NCBI RefSeq assembly: GCF_008728515.1
Contig: NC_044986.1
Span: 116,765,001-116,829,000 of the forward strand
DNA length: 64,000 nucleotides
Source of the DNA: Papio anubis
Lineage: Eukaryota > Chordata > Mammalia > Primates > Cercopithecidae
Direction of reading: 5' to 3'
Part shown: piece after piece, positions 22,131 through 32,890 of the stretch
Layout: each line of letters begins with the position of its first letter
Numbering within the stretch: position 1 is the first letter of the stretch
Program-made: the position numbers and the translations under genes
Notes under the pieces: generated by a model
Database searches by the model: none
The model's input: only the letters and a program-made list of their open reading frames with translations
What the model was told of the DNA's origin: nothing

Positions 22131-22632
22131 GTAATATACAAAAACATAAGAGCTATTATTTTCACCATCCTATACTTTTCAGTACATCTTTTTTAACATT
22201 TAGACCTTTTCAACTTCTTCATGAAAGAGTACAGCAAACACATGATTTAATTTCCTGAAAATAAACAACTGAAAATAGGATTTCCACAGGAAAGACTAGG
22301 CAAAACTTTAAGTAACGTGCTCCAAAAAGTGGTTGTTAAGAAATAAATACCAATTTACGTTCCCACCATCCTTATGTAAAAATGCCTTTCACTGCATATT
22401 TTCACCACCATTGAACATTATCATTTTCCAAAGAAAACCAACCTCATTTCAAAAACACGACACACATTGCTTTAATATGGGTTTTATATTACTTTGCTGG
22501 CTTTTCCCTTTATGAATTATACTTTTTGAATATTTTCCTCTGGGCTGTTTGTTTAAAAAATTATTTGCAAGACATTAACTCACTAACTCTCAAATATGTT
22601 CCAGTTTTCCTCCAGTTAATTTTTAAATCTTG
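22131..22632. other. Unrecognised AT-rich DNA
   Basis: No feature recognised with confidence. Confidence 0.3.
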
Positions 22633-22637
22633 TCTTT

Positions 22638-22640
<3 letters not shown>

Positions 22641-22678
<38 letters not shown>

Positions 22679-22953
22679 ACGGAGTCTCACTCTGTCGCCA
22701 GGCTGGAATGCAGCAGCATGATCTCAGCTCACTGCAATCTGTGCCTCCCGCGTTCAAGCCATTTTCCCGGCCAGCCTCCCGAGAGGCTGGGATTACAGAT
22801 GTGCACCACCACGCCCAGCTAATTTTTGTATTTTTAGTAGAGACGGGGTTTCACCATGTTGGCCAGGATGGTCTCCATCTCCTGACCTCATGATCTGCCC
22901 GCCTAAGCCTCCCAAAGTGCTGGGATGACAGGTGCGAGCCACCGCACCTGGCC
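22641..22953 (-). mobile_element. Alu SINE, antisense, long tail
   Basis: 37-bp T run, then a complete Alu. Target duplication tctttaac at 22633-22640 and 22955-22962. The right arm lacks a few bases around ccgagaggctgg. Confidence 0.93.
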
Positions 22954-23109
22954 ATCTTTAACATTTTAAAAATATAAAATCTACACATGTGTGGTGTTTT
23001 TCTAGCTTTAATTTCTGTTCTTCTTGAAGTAATATAAGTATTCATATTAATGGACTTTTCTTTCATTAAAAAAAATTTTTTTATTGAAATTTATTTTGGT
23101 ATAGGTCTC

Positions 23110-23154
23110 AGGTTGGATTTTCTAGAAGCAGGTTGGATTTTCTAGAAGCAGGTT
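23110..23154. repeat. Exact 20-bp tandem duplication
   Basis: aggttggattttctagaagc is present twice without a mismatch, followed by a partial third start (aggtt). The sequence identity suggests a recent event. Confidence 0.9.
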
Positions 23155-23159
23155 TATTT

Positions 23160-24396
23160 TTGGCAAGTGATTGGTGGAGGAAGTGCTTTCAAGGAACCTA
23201 CAAGGGGTGAAGGAAGCAGTTTAGGAAAGAAGAAGAAGCCAAGTAGGATGTGTTTCCTGGTGATGTCTAGCCTCAGCCACATTCTTCATGGCGCTCTGCG
23301 ATTTAGACATCACTGCAGAGCCTATTCCTTCTTGAAGTGTAAGAGGGGCTTTTTGTAAGCTCCTCCCAACACACACACAACCACACACACGCACACAGAC
23401 ACACACACGCCAGTCAGTCACTGAGGACTCTTATGTGATTCAGGGGTACCTCTGAGTGGAGAGCAGCTGCCATCAGCCAGGAGCAATCCTTAGAACAGCC
23501 CATGGCAGCAGGACCCACAGCAGATGATGATGGTCGCACCAGATCAGGCTGAAGAAGTGTCCTATGGAAAGAACCTTCTTTTATTCTCCCGAATATTTAA
23601 ATGATAACCACAACCTTTCTTACTGGGGTCAGCTTTTCCAGCTTTCATTCAGTTATTTTTTGTAACTCTTCTACCCTAAAGTATAACGTGAGCACACCCT
23701 GGCTGAGTAGAGATAATGTCAGTGACAGATAATATTCTGTATTCTCATTTCCTTGATTTCTCAGACACTGTCTTGATTTCCTGGAAACACTAACTCCTAC
23801 TCAATTCTCCCTTTCCTCAATGAGTTATTTCCAAGTGTCACCCTCCATTGTTCACATAGCGAGACCTCTGCTAGACCCAGTCACCTGTCCAGTGCCTTCT
23901 CCATAAACAAAAATAGTCATAATACAACACAAGCTCAAGCGGAGACCCCTGAAATATGTAGTGATATTTTATTTTCTTCTTGATAATAGACTTTTTTTTA
24001 ACAAACTCAATTGTTGTAAATTTAAAAATCACATGATAATATATAGAAACGTCAGCTTTCCTCCTATTTTATTTTTCCCATATGCTCTTCTTAATTGGAG
24101 GACAGTTTCAGTTTTCAATGAATACGTTCACAAATTGATCTTTTCATATGTGGTAGCAGTAAGAAATAAAACCCGGAATTCTAAACATAAAAAGCAAGAA
24201 AATATGAAATCTTATCTACAGCAAGAATGAAGTAGAAATTAGATGTAAATTACATAGAAAGAGGCTTTCTGAGTGCCAAGTTTAGCAAAAGCAAATATTT
24301 TGTACTGTGGTTTCTGTGACATGCAGCTGCGTCCTGCTCCCCTCATCCCAAGACCTGGATCCATCCGTATTAAGCTGCTTGCAGTTCTTTAGGAGT
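23160..24396. other. Unrecognised DNA with a (CA)n tract at 23370-23411
   Basis: An interrupted CA microsatellite is clear. The rest shows no repeat I can name. An 89-codon open frame (23961-24230) is AT-rich and looks like chance. Confidence 0.4.
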
Positions 24397-24407
24397 ATGC
24401 TGTTTCC

Positions 24408-24715
24408 AGCTGGGCACGGTGGCTCACACCTGTAATCCCAGCACTTTGGGAGGCCAAGGTGGGCAGATCACTTGAGGCCAGAAGTTCAAAACCGGCTTGA
24501 CCAACATAGTGAAACCCCATTCTACTAAAGATACAAAAATTAGCCAGGCATCCTGGCGTGCACCTGTAATCCCAGCTACTTGGGAGGGTGAGGCAGGAGA
24601 ATTGCTTGAACCCAGGACGTGGAGGTTGCAGTGAGCCAAGATCACACCACTGCACTCCAGCCTGGATGACAAGAGTGAGACTCTGTCTCAAAAAAAAAAA
24701 AAAAAAAAACAACGC
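24408..24715 (+). mobile_element. AluS-like SINE, sense
   Basis: Complete dimer with a 20-A tail. Exact target duplication atgctgtttcc at 24397-24407 and 24716-24726. Confidence 0.95.
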
Positions 24716-24789
24716 ATGCTGTTTCCTTCACAAACCATGACTTTCTTGGTCTAGATTTCTTGGTCTCTCTACTTTAAAAATACTTTTAA

Positions 24790-25080
24790 AATGGTCCCCT
24801 CTTTCCTGCAGGGCACACGTTCCAAGACCCCCAGTGAATACCTGAAACCACGAATGGTACCAACCCCTATATATACTATGTTTTTTCCTATACATATGTA
24901 CCTAGGATAATGTTTAATTTTAAATTAGGCACAGTAAGATATTAACAATAATAACTGCTAATAAAATGAAACAATTACAATATACTGTAGTAAAGGTTAT
25001 GTGACTATGACCCTTCTCTCCCTCAAACGATTTTATTGATTGTACCGTGAGTAACTGAAACTACTGAAAATGTTATCCTA
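24790..25080. mobile_element. Interspersed repeat, probably DNA-transposon derived
   Basis: ctttcctgcagggcacacgttccaagacccccagtgaatacctgaaacc...tatatatactatgttttttcctatac...ttaggcacagtaagat is a well-known medium-reiterated human/primate sequence. I believe it is a Tigger/MER-type element but cannot fix the name. Confidence 0.55.
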
Positions 25081-25087
25081 GAGAAGG

Positions 25088-25471
25088 GGTGATACAGTTT
25101 GAACATATGCTTCCTCCAAATCTCATGTTGAAATGGCATCCCCAGGGTTGGAGGTGGGGCCTAGTGGGAGGTGTTTGCATCATGGGGTTGGATCCTTCAC
25201 GAATGGCTTGATGCTGCCCTTGTGGTAATGAGCTTGTATAAAAAAGCCTGGGATCTCCTCCCTTCTCTCTGTTGCTCCCTCTCTCACCAGGTGATGTGCG
25301 CTTCTGCCTTCCACCATGATTGAAAGCTTCCTGAAGGCTTCACCAGAAGCTGAGCAGATGCTGGTCCCAGGCTTCTTACATACACTATAGAACCATAAGT
25401 CAAAATAAGCCTCTGTATAAATTACCCAGTGCCAGTGTTCCTTTTTAGCAACACAATATGAACTAATAGAA
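25088..25471 (+). mobile_element. MLT1A/MSTD-like MaLR solo LTR, sense
   Basis: tgatacagtttgaacatatgc, aaatctcatgttgaaatggcatcc, gaggtggggcctagtgggaggtgtttgcatcatgg, cttccaccatgattg and taaattaccca...aacacaatatgaactaata span the LTR from end to end. Its 3' 101 bp were copied in inverted orientation to 26780-26879. Confidence 0.87.
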
Positions 25472-25594
25472 GCGAGGAATAGTGTATATGGACTTCTCCA
25501 AGAAGTGCAGACTCAGGTCAAATTTAGTTACCCATTCTCGGTGTTTCCGGGGCATGCCAGGCTTATCGCTGCCATGACACTCACCACATCCTGT
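25371..25594 (+). repeat. Inverted duplication 1, left (source) arm
   Basis: The last 101 bp of the LTR plus 123 bp of its flank reappear as the reverse complement at 26612-26879, at about 95% identity by eye. The LTR is complete here but truncated in the other arm, so this arm is the source. Confidence 0.9.
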
Positions 25595-25796
25595 TTTAAT
25601 TGTTGAATTAAATCCTTTGCTGTATCCCCCCTTGGAAGATAAGCTTTTTTGATGTTGGTGACTGCGTTTAGTTGTCTTGGTCCTCCTCGAAGGAAGCCTT
25701 ATTTGCAGAACTGATACTTCCCTGAGGAAGAAGGGATTCCATTAGTGGATAACAGCTTCATCTCCTCTCCAAGTGTCTCTGTCTTATCCATGGTAT

Positions 25797-25984
25797 TTGC
25801 CTGTCATATAAATTTTGGACTTGCCTAGGCAACTCTCACAATCATGTAAGCCAATTCCTTTCAATATCTACCTATCTATCTGTGTGTGTGTGTATGTGTG
25901 TGTTTATCTATCTATCCATCCATCTATCTATCATCTACGTATCGTTCTATATCTCTATCTCTATTTCTCTACCCATCTGTCTTA
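25797..25984 (+). mobile_element. Old LTR 3' end with (TATC)n/(TG)n microsatellite, part 1
   Basis: ttttggacttgcctaggcaactctcacaatcatgtaagccaattcctt resembles an LTR 3' end that usually leads into a microsatellite. The tract 25868-25972 mixes TATC, TG and CATC units. The element seems to resume at 26440-26480 (ctctggagggaccctgact). Confidence 0.5.
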
Positions 25985-26335
25985 ATCCATTTATGCTACT
26001 ATAACAAAATACCATAAACTAGGTGTCTTATAAACAACAGAAGGTTATTTCTCACAGTTCTGGAGGCTGGACTATCTAAGATCAAGGAGTCCACAAATTT
26101 GGCATCCGGTGAAGGTTTGCTTCCTGGTTCACAGATGGAACCTCTCTCTGTGACCTCATATAGTAGAAGGGGAAAAGGAGCTTCTGCAGTATTTTTTTAT
26201 AAGAATACTAACCCCATTCACGATTATTCTGCCCTCATGACCATATCACTCCCCAATGATCCCACCTCCTAATACCATGATATTGATGATTACATTTCAG
26301 CATGTATATTTGTGAGGGACAGAAACATTCAGACC
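25985..26335 (-). mobile_element. MLT1-type MaLR LTR, antisense, nested
   Basis: aatccatttatgctactataacaaaataccataaacta, ctcacagttctggaggctgga, ccctcatgacca, cccacctcctaataccatgat and agaaacattcagaccctagct follow antisense MLT1 order. It splits the older LTR and its microsatellite. Confidence 0.87.
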
Positions 26336-26485
26336 CTAGCTCCATTCATCTACCTATCCATCCTTCCACATATCTACACATCTACTCATCCATCATCTGT
26401 TGTCTATCTATCTGTTCATCCATCCATCCATCCATCCATTTTACTGGGTCTTTTTTCTCTGGAGGGACCCTGACTGACATAATCG
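26336..26485 (+). mobile_element. Old LTR 3' end, part 2, with (CATC)n tract
   Basis: CATC/TATC units (about 26340-26440) are followed by ctgggtcttttttctctggagggaccctgactgacata, the typical end of the LTR begun at 25797. Confidence 0.5.
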
Positions 26486-26611
26486 TCACTAAATCTTGAA
26501 ATGAAATGGATCTTAGCATTCATACAGGCCAGTACATACATGCACTAGCTATTCCCCCATGTGCCCTCCAGGTTCCATCTCTGCCATTCTCGTTATGCTC
26601 TGACTTTGTTG

Positions 26612-26879
26612 ACAGGATATGGTGAGTGTCATGGCAGAGATAAGACTGGCATGCCACGGAAACACCGAGAATGGGTAACTAAATTTGACCTGAGTCTGAC
26701 TATGTTGAATGGCCATATACACTATACACAGTCCATATACACAAGCCATATACACAGTCCATATACACTATTCCTCGCTTCTATTAGTTCATTTTGTGTT
26801 GCTAAAAAGGAACACTGGTGCTGGGTAATTTATGCAGAGGCTTATTTTGACTTACGGTTCTACAGAGTATGTAAGAAGC
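26612..26879 (-). repeat. Inverted duplication 1, right (derived) arm
   Basis: This is the reverse complement of 25371-25594. It is longer because a local tandem expansion of a ccatatacac-type unit replaced a short piece (about 26700-26770). A 16-bp direct repeat with one mismatch flanks it: 26597-26612 and 26878-26893. Confidence 0.9.
26709..26771. repeat. Short minisatellite within the right arm
   Basis: About four copies of a ccatatacac unit with varied linkers. The left arm has the corresponding unit only once. Confidence 0.8.
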
Positions 26880-27119
26880 TCTGACTATGTTGATGACAAA
26901 ACATAGAGGTTTCTCATCTGTGTTTCGGTGGATTCAGTCAATAGTGGATCCTGGCAGCAGGCCAGAGAATATGTCAGAGTTGGGGTGATGACTCCCTCAG
27001 CACCTTTGCTGCTGAGACAGCTTGGCATTCTTTCATCTCAGGCCATGGTTCTTCAAATGAGGCCATTCAAGGAGCTCTTTCCTCCACTTTGTATCTCCAT
27101 GTCTCAGGGTTATAATGAC

Positions 27120-27300
27120 TCCCTGATATTATTAACACTTGGGTGATGCAGCAGTTTCTGCAAATTGATTTCCTTAAACTCTGCCCATGCCTTTCCAGAT
27201 AGATTTTTCCATGTGATCTCTTCAGTTATCGTATTTGAGTAGTCCACTGTTTCCTGCCCCGCCTGAGACTGACAATCACAGATGCAGACAAGCTTTGTAC
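27120..27300 (+). mobile_element. Possible ERVL-type LTR 3' end
   Basis: ccttaaactctgccc...gtatttgagtagtccactgtttcctgcc...gagactgaca resembles old LTR ends of the attacccaatttgagtg...gaccctgac class. Tentative. Confidence 0.35.
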
Positions 27301-28405
27301 GTTTCCCTCAACACCAGGCTCCACTCCTATTACCACATGGGGAAGTATTAAGAACAGATGAGTTAGAATGCTATGAAAGCAAAAGCCAGACTGCAAACTG
27401 AAATAATACGCAGAACCTCCATCACCATGCAGATCTGCTGTGTTAGCGATACGGAAAAAGGTAGCAAGTGATAAGTTAGGTTTATTTGATGCTACTATGA
27501 ACTATCTATTCTAAGGGGGCAAAGGGAAAAAAAGTAAGTAAAACACAATTCTCTGAGAGAGTTTGAAGAACCATTGCTAAAATAAACACATCATATGGCT
27601 CCTCAGATGCAAAATATTCTAACTTTATAACTTGAAAATTCTCATCCAAGAATTTCAAAGCACTTTTTCCACGCAAATGACAAGACCATCAGAAAAATCT
27701 AGGACTTCAAACCCTCTGCAGTCTCCTTATGTAACTACAGAGGCTGCCTTGTGTTTTGAGGGCATTTTAAAATCATTCTTCTTATATCTGTTATGTTAAA
27801 TATCATAGTTGTCAGTTTCATTTATAATCATTAGTCTTTCTTAATAGCATGAATAAAAATGATCAAGTTTCTCAGTTCCTTATTAAAATTGCATCTAGTT
27901 TATCCTGCACTCTTGCCAGCAACCAAACTAAGGAAAAGCAGTTAATATATCACGAGGTATCCTAAGCATCGTATTTCTAGACAAGCTGGCAATATTTTAA
28001 GAACTTGGTTTATTACAAAGATTTCTCAATGGAAAGATGAAATCATAAGTAATGATCTAAGTCATTATGCTAACAGTGCTTAGAGTTTTTGAAAGCATTG
28101 CTTGAGATCCTTTTAATGATCCACAATAAAACAAATGTAAAAGGTCAAGGGAGCAAATCACAATAGTTGTACATAAACATCTTCATTAACCATTTAAAAG
28201 CATCTAATTTATTTTAATGGTTTATAAGTCTAAGGATTTTAAGCACCTACTGACTTTAAAACAAGACCTTTAACACCAGAGTATATGGTGTCGTAAAGTA
28301 CATGTGTCAAAGCCTAGAATATAGACTATCTTCCACAGTGTTACATTTTATATTCTAACAATGGTTGGATTTGGGTTAAGAAAGATTAGTTCTAGGCACA
28401 TTTAT
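27301..28405. other. Unrecognised intergenic DNA
   Basis: About 1.1 kb without a repeat I can name; AT-rich, no gene recognised. Confidence 0.35.
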
Positions 28406-28409
28406 CTTT

Positions 28410-28997
28410 TTTCAGCTTTATTGAAGTAAAATTGACACAATATTGGTATATTTAAAGTGTATAACATGATATTTGATTTACATATACATCATTCAATGAT
28501 TACCCTGATCAAATTAATGAACACATGCATGACCTCAGGTAGTTACTTTTGTTGTGTGTGAATACATTTAAGATCTTCTCTGTTAGAAATTTTCAAACAT
28601 ACAATACATTACTATTAACTGTTGTCACCATGCTATACAATAGATCTCCAGAAATTATTTCTCCTGCGTAACTGAAACTTTGCTCCCTTTGACCAACATC
28701 TCCCCAATATCTCACCCCTCCTCCACATCCCCAACAACTACCATTCAGCTCTCTGTTTCTATGAGTTCTACTCTTTTAGATTTCACACAGAAGTGAGATC
28801 ATGCAGTATTTTTCTGTGCTTGGCTTATTTCACTAACATAATGCCCTGTAGGTTCATACTTGTCATACTTGTCATAAATGGTAGGAGTTCCTTCTTTTCA
28901 AATAATGAATAGTGCTCCATTTTACACACACACACACACATACATACTACATGATATATATAGATATATACACATCTCACACATCTATCCTATATAT
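28410..28997 (-). mobile_element. LINE-1 3' UTR, antisense, part 1
   Basis: cagctttattgaagtaaaattgacac, aatgaacacatgcatgacctc and tttcacacagaagtgagatcatgcagt follow antisense L1 order. The tail of this part is a (CA)n/(TA)n tract (about 28926-28980). Confidence 0.85.
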
Positions 28998-29530
28998 CAA
29001 GGGTTCCCAACACCCTGGGCCATAGACTGGTACCAGTCTATGACCGATTAGGAACTACACTGCACAGCAAGAGGTGAGCAGCAGATGAGCGAGTGAAGCT
29101 TAATCTGTACTTACAGCCTCTCCCCATTGCTCACATTACTGCCTGAGCTCCGCTTCCTGTCAGATCAGTGACGGCATTAGATTCTCATAGGAGCGTGAAC
29201 CCTATTATGAACTGCAAATGCGAAGGATCTGGGTTGTATGGTCCTTATGAGAATCTAATGCCTGATAATCTGTCAGTGTCTCCCATCACCCCCAGATGGG
29301 ACCGTCTAGTTGCAGGAAAAGAAGCTCAGGCTCCCACTGATTCCACGTGATGGTGAGTTGTAGAATTATTTCATTATCTGTTACAATGTAGTAATAATAG
29401 AAATAAAGTACACAATAAATGTAATGAGCTCGAATCATCTCAAAACCATCCCCCACCTCACCCTCTGCTTTGTGGAAAAATTGTCTTCCATGAAACCAGT
29501 CCCAGGTTCCAAAAAGGCTGGGGTCTGCTG
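28998..29530 (+). mobile_element. MER1A-like hAT-Charlie DNA transposon
   Basis: The element has the terminal inverted repeats caagggttcccaacaccc and its counterpart ending ggggtctgctg. Internal blocks are gaggtgagcagcagatgagcgag, gcctgagctccgcttcctgtc and ggaaaaattgtcttccatgaaacc. The length of 533 bp fits MER1A better than the shorter MER1B. The flanking 8-mers ctatatat and acatatat agree at six positions, as expected for an hAT 8-bp duplication. It carries no transposase gene and is therefore non-autonomous. It sits inside an L1 3' UTR. Confidence 0.85.
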
Positions 29531-29907
29531 ACATATATGACATAGATGTAATAATCACAGTTTCTTTATCCATTCATCCACTGATAGATGGTGTGTACTT
29601 TAGTTGATTCCATATTTCTATATCTTGGCTATTGTGAACAAGGCTGCGGTAAACATGAGAGAGCAGAACTGTCTTTGACATACTGACTTCATTTTCTTTG
29701 GAAATGAACCCAGAAGTAGAATTGCTAGATTATATGGTAGTTCTATTTTTAATTTTTGAGGAACCTCCATAATGTTTTCCATAATAACTGTGCTAATTTA
29801 CATTCCCACCAAGAGTGTACAATGGTTTTCTTTTCTCCATATCCTCACCCACGTTTGTTACTTTTGTCTTTTTGATCATAGCCATTCAAACAGGTGTGAG
29901 GTTAGTG
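29531..29907 (-). mobile_element. LINE-1 3' UTR, antisense, part 2
   Basis: tttatccattcatccactgatagatgg, ttggctattgtgaacaaggctg, gaattgctagattatatggtag and catagccattcaaacaggtgtgagg continue the L1 interrupted by MER1A. Confidence 0.87.
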
Positions 29908-30235
29908 AGTAACATTTATTCTAAATACATTTCCAAATGCCTGTTATGTGCCAGAAACTCTGCTAGGCTTGAAGACATTTGGGAATAAAAATATAAAAAG
30001 CTATGTTCCCTTTGCTCACAGTTCAGTAGACTCACAGACATGTAAGCAAACAATTTCAGTTCAAGGTGATGACTGCTCTGCTGGACCGTATCAAATGTGT
30101 GGGCACCATGTACACTCACAGACCTGTGCCTGATTAAAGAGGCAGGAAAGACTTTATAAAAGAAGCGCAGCAGAACCAAGACTTATGACAAGGAGTTTGC
30201 CAGGAAGATGAATGGGGAAAGGTATTCGAATAGGC
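29908..30235 (-). mobile_element. L2, antisense
   Basis: acatttattctaaatac...ctgttatgtgccagaaactctgctaggcttg, ctttgctcacagttcagtag and aagagtttgccaggaagatgaatggg-like blocks follow antisense L2. Confidence 0.6.
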
Positions 30236-30259
30236 CTTATCTACTCTTATTACTTCAGC

Positions 30260-30747
30260 TATCGTTGATATGCACGTATCTCTGAAAATTTTATCTTCAA
30301 CGAAAATTTATCTCCCACCTTAATGCCTTAATATCACATTTATAGCAGCATATTTCCGTTTGGATATTCCAGTGGAAATGCAAATTTATCCCGTCCAGTG
30401 TCATCTCTACCTAACCCCTCTACAGCCTGTTTTGTTCTCACATATTCTCTGTATTGGTTAATGGTATGAACTTCTGCTCAGTAGAACAAGCAAAACTCTC
30501 AGGTGTTAGCTTGGAATCCCCATTGTCTCTCATGGCCCATGTTCAATGAGTCACAAAGTTTAGCCAATTCTACCTGTGTTGTTTGTCCGCAGTCATTCAA
30601 TTTTTATTCCATAGGTCTATGTTTTGATTCAAGTTTGCACACTTTCTCTCTAAAAAATATAACAATATCTTCATCAGCTACCCTGTCTTCACTGGGTCCC
30701 TTCAATTTTGTTCTCCTAGTGTTCCCTAGAGCTGCCTGTCTTCATCA
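30260..30747 (+). mobile_element. L2 ORF2-derived fragment, sense, part 1
   Basis: ttagcttggaatccccattgtctctc, gagtcacaaagtttagccaattctacctg and the nearby cctccctct-type blocks follow the L2 ORF. The L2 resumes after the MLT1 LTR at 31412. Confidence 0.6.
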
Positions 30748-30856
30748 TCTTGAGTGACTATAATAAAATATCATAAACGGAATGGCTTATCAACAGCAGC
30801 AATTTATTTCTCACAGCTCCGGAGGCTGTAAGTCAGAGAGCAGTGTGCTGGAATGG
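30748..30856 (-). mobile_element. MLT1-type LTR, antisense, left piece
   Basis: tgagtgactataataaaatatcataaac, cttatcaacagcagcaatttatttctcacagctccggaggctgtaagtc are the start of an antisense MLT1. The LTR is cut by the inverted MIR copy and resumes at 31165. Confidence 0.83.
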
Positions 30857-31164
30857 TTATGTGTTCCAGACCATTGGGATCTAGCACAGAGCTGTGCTTT
30901 GAATAATGACACTAATAATGATTAGCATGTATTGAAACAGGCTGTGGCATACTTGGCAGTGCTCTAAGAGCTTATAGTACTGTGTTTAGCCTTATTTTAA
31001 AAATATATTACATATCAATATCAATCTCAGAAAGCTGCTTGAATCAGATAAAAAAGAAAGAATGAGTTTTGAAAGCTCTGATAAACCATGATACATTACA
31101 CCATTACTCTAAATTAATTATACATGTTCCACCTCTGTAACTTTAGAGATGATGAAACTGAGGT
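30857..31164 (-). repeat. Inverted duplication 2, inserted (derived) arm carrying an MIR
   Basis: This is the reverse complement of 32632-32938 at about 92% identity by eye. It interrupts an MLT1 LTR and ends inside the MIR at aaactgaggt, where the other arm continues into more MIR. This arm is therefore the copy. Confidence 0.9.
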
Positions 31165-31411
31165 GCAGATTCTGGTGTGAGCACTGCTGCAGGTTGCAGA
31201 CTGCCAGTTCTCCTTGTGTCTCTGTGTGGTGGAAAGAGAGTGAGCTAGCTCTGGCGTCTTCCTATAAGAGTAGTGTCCCATTCATGAGGGCTCCACCTTC
31301 ATGACATAATTACCTCCCAAAGGTCCCCCCTCCTAATACCATCACTTTGGATATTTGATTTCAATATATGAATCGGGATGAGGAGGCACATTCAGTCCAT
31401 ACCTTTGCCTT
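31165..31411 (-). mobile_element. MLT1-type LTR, antisense, right piece
   Basis: gcagattctggtgtgagc, cttgtgtctctgtgtggtgga, tcatgagggctccaccttcatgacataattacctcc and ctcctaataccatcacttt complete the LTR split at 30856. Confidence 0.85.
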
Positions 31412-31995
31412 TCTGAAAAATACATGGGAATCTATCTCACTGCTGTTTGAAGTCTTTCAGTGGTTTCTCTTTGTTTCTAAAAGCATAACGTAAGAAGCGC
31501 TCCATGACCTGGATTCTCCTGCCTTTCCAAACTTACTTCCATCTCTGCACCTCACTCCCCAGCAGGCATGGTGCCTCCCCCAACACTTGAATCTTCATGG
31601 ATGTTCTATTTCTGTTTGAATGAGTCTCAAATCTCTCTCCATCCTTTAACTAACTTCTATTTGCCCATCAAAACTTTGACCAGGGGCCCTGTTTTCCAGG
31701 AACACTCTTCCAACTCATATTCCTAATTCACATTCAACCCCACGTAGATCTTCCCTCTCTATATTTCACAAACAACTTGAGGTTGTTGTACTGTGTTTTA
31801 GCTGTCTGTTTACCAGCCGCTTTCTCTCTGTAGACTTTGTGCTTTCAGGTACATGTTGAATATTTCAGAAGTAACTATATTGTCAACAGCCACTTGTGAA
31901 ACAGTCCATTTTTTCAAATTACTAATTTTTCATATTAAAGAGTCTAGTTTTGCTTCCTCAAAGAATTTTAACATGAAATATCTTTTTTGAAATTT
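31412..31995 (+). mobile_element. L2, sense, part 2
   Basis: tctttcagtggtttctctttgtt, gcgctccatgacctggattctcctgcc, cccatcaaaactttgacc and tgttttccaggaacactcttcc follow the L2 ORF2 3' region in register with part 1 at 30260-30747. Confidence 0.65.
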
Positions 31996-32005
31996 TTCAT
32001 TTAAA

Positions 32006-32317
32006 GGCCCGGCACGGTGGCTCATGCCAGTAATCTCAGCACTTTGGGAGACCGAGATGGGTGAACCACCCTTGTGATTGGTGGGTGGACCGAGATTTCA
32101 AGACAAGCCTGGCCAACATGGCAAAACCCTGTCTCTACTAAGAATACAAAAATTAGCCAGACGTGGTGGTGCACGCCTGTAGTCCCTATTACTTGGGAGA
32201 CTGAGGCACAAGGAGCACTTGAACTTGGGAGGGGGAAGTTGCAGTGAGCCGAGACCATGCCACTGCACTCCAGCCTGGGCAATAGAGAAAACTCCCTCAA
32301 AAAAAAAAAAAAAAAAA
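32006..32317 (+). mobile_element. Alu SINE, sense, with internal insertion
   Basis: Complete Alu. A short extra segment (about 32071-32090, cttgtgattggtgggtgga) sits in the left arm after gggtgaaccacc. Tail of 19 A. Confidence 0.92.
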
Positions 32318-32585
32318 GAACATTTTAATTTAGAGCACCCCTTTCTTTACCTAGCTGCCAAAGATTCCTTTAAAAAGTTCTGTGAGAAACAAAAGATAAA
32401 AACTAAGTAAAGAATAATATTCTTCAAAGTGGAATGTGTATAGAACAAAAATATGCAATTATTCTAAAAATAGGTATTTATATGTTATTTATACTTATTA
32501 CATGTTGGTATGACAGACTTGAAATAACAAGATTAAAACTTACACTCCATACACTGCATGAGTTTTCATGAGTTTATGTTGTTAT
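32318..32585. other. Unrecognised AT-rich DNA
   Basis: Nothing recognised. Confidence 0.3.
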
Positions 32586-32589
32586 GTTT

Positions 32590-32890
32590 AGGCCTTAGAG
32601 ACCCTTCAATTTCTTAGCTGTGTTAACCCAAACCTCAGTTTCATCATCTCTAAACTTACAGAGGTGGAATATGTATAATTAATGTAGAGTAATGATACAA
32701 CCTATCATGGTTTATCAGAGCTTTCAAAACTCATGTTTTTTAAATCTGATTCAAGCAGCTTTCTGAGATTGATATTAATATGTAATATATTTTTAAAATA
32801 AGGCTAAACACAACACTATAAGCTCTTAGAGCACTGCCAAGTATGCCACAGTATGTTTCAATACATGCTAATCATTATTCGTGTCATTAT
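32590..32890 (+). mobile_element. MIR SINE, sense, with internal extra sequence
   Basis: ttcttagctgtgttaaccc and cctcagtttcatcatctctaaa give the MIR core. agctcttagagcactgccaagtatgccacagta...aatacatgctaatcatt gives its 3' end. Between them lie about 100 bp not typical of MIR. It overlaps the source arm of inverted duplication 2. Confidence 0.75.

Noticed and set aside
25868..26440. Apparent tandem array resembling a CRISPR or satellite array
   Set aside because: These are ordinary TATC/CATC/TG microsatellites in and around LTRs of a primate genome.
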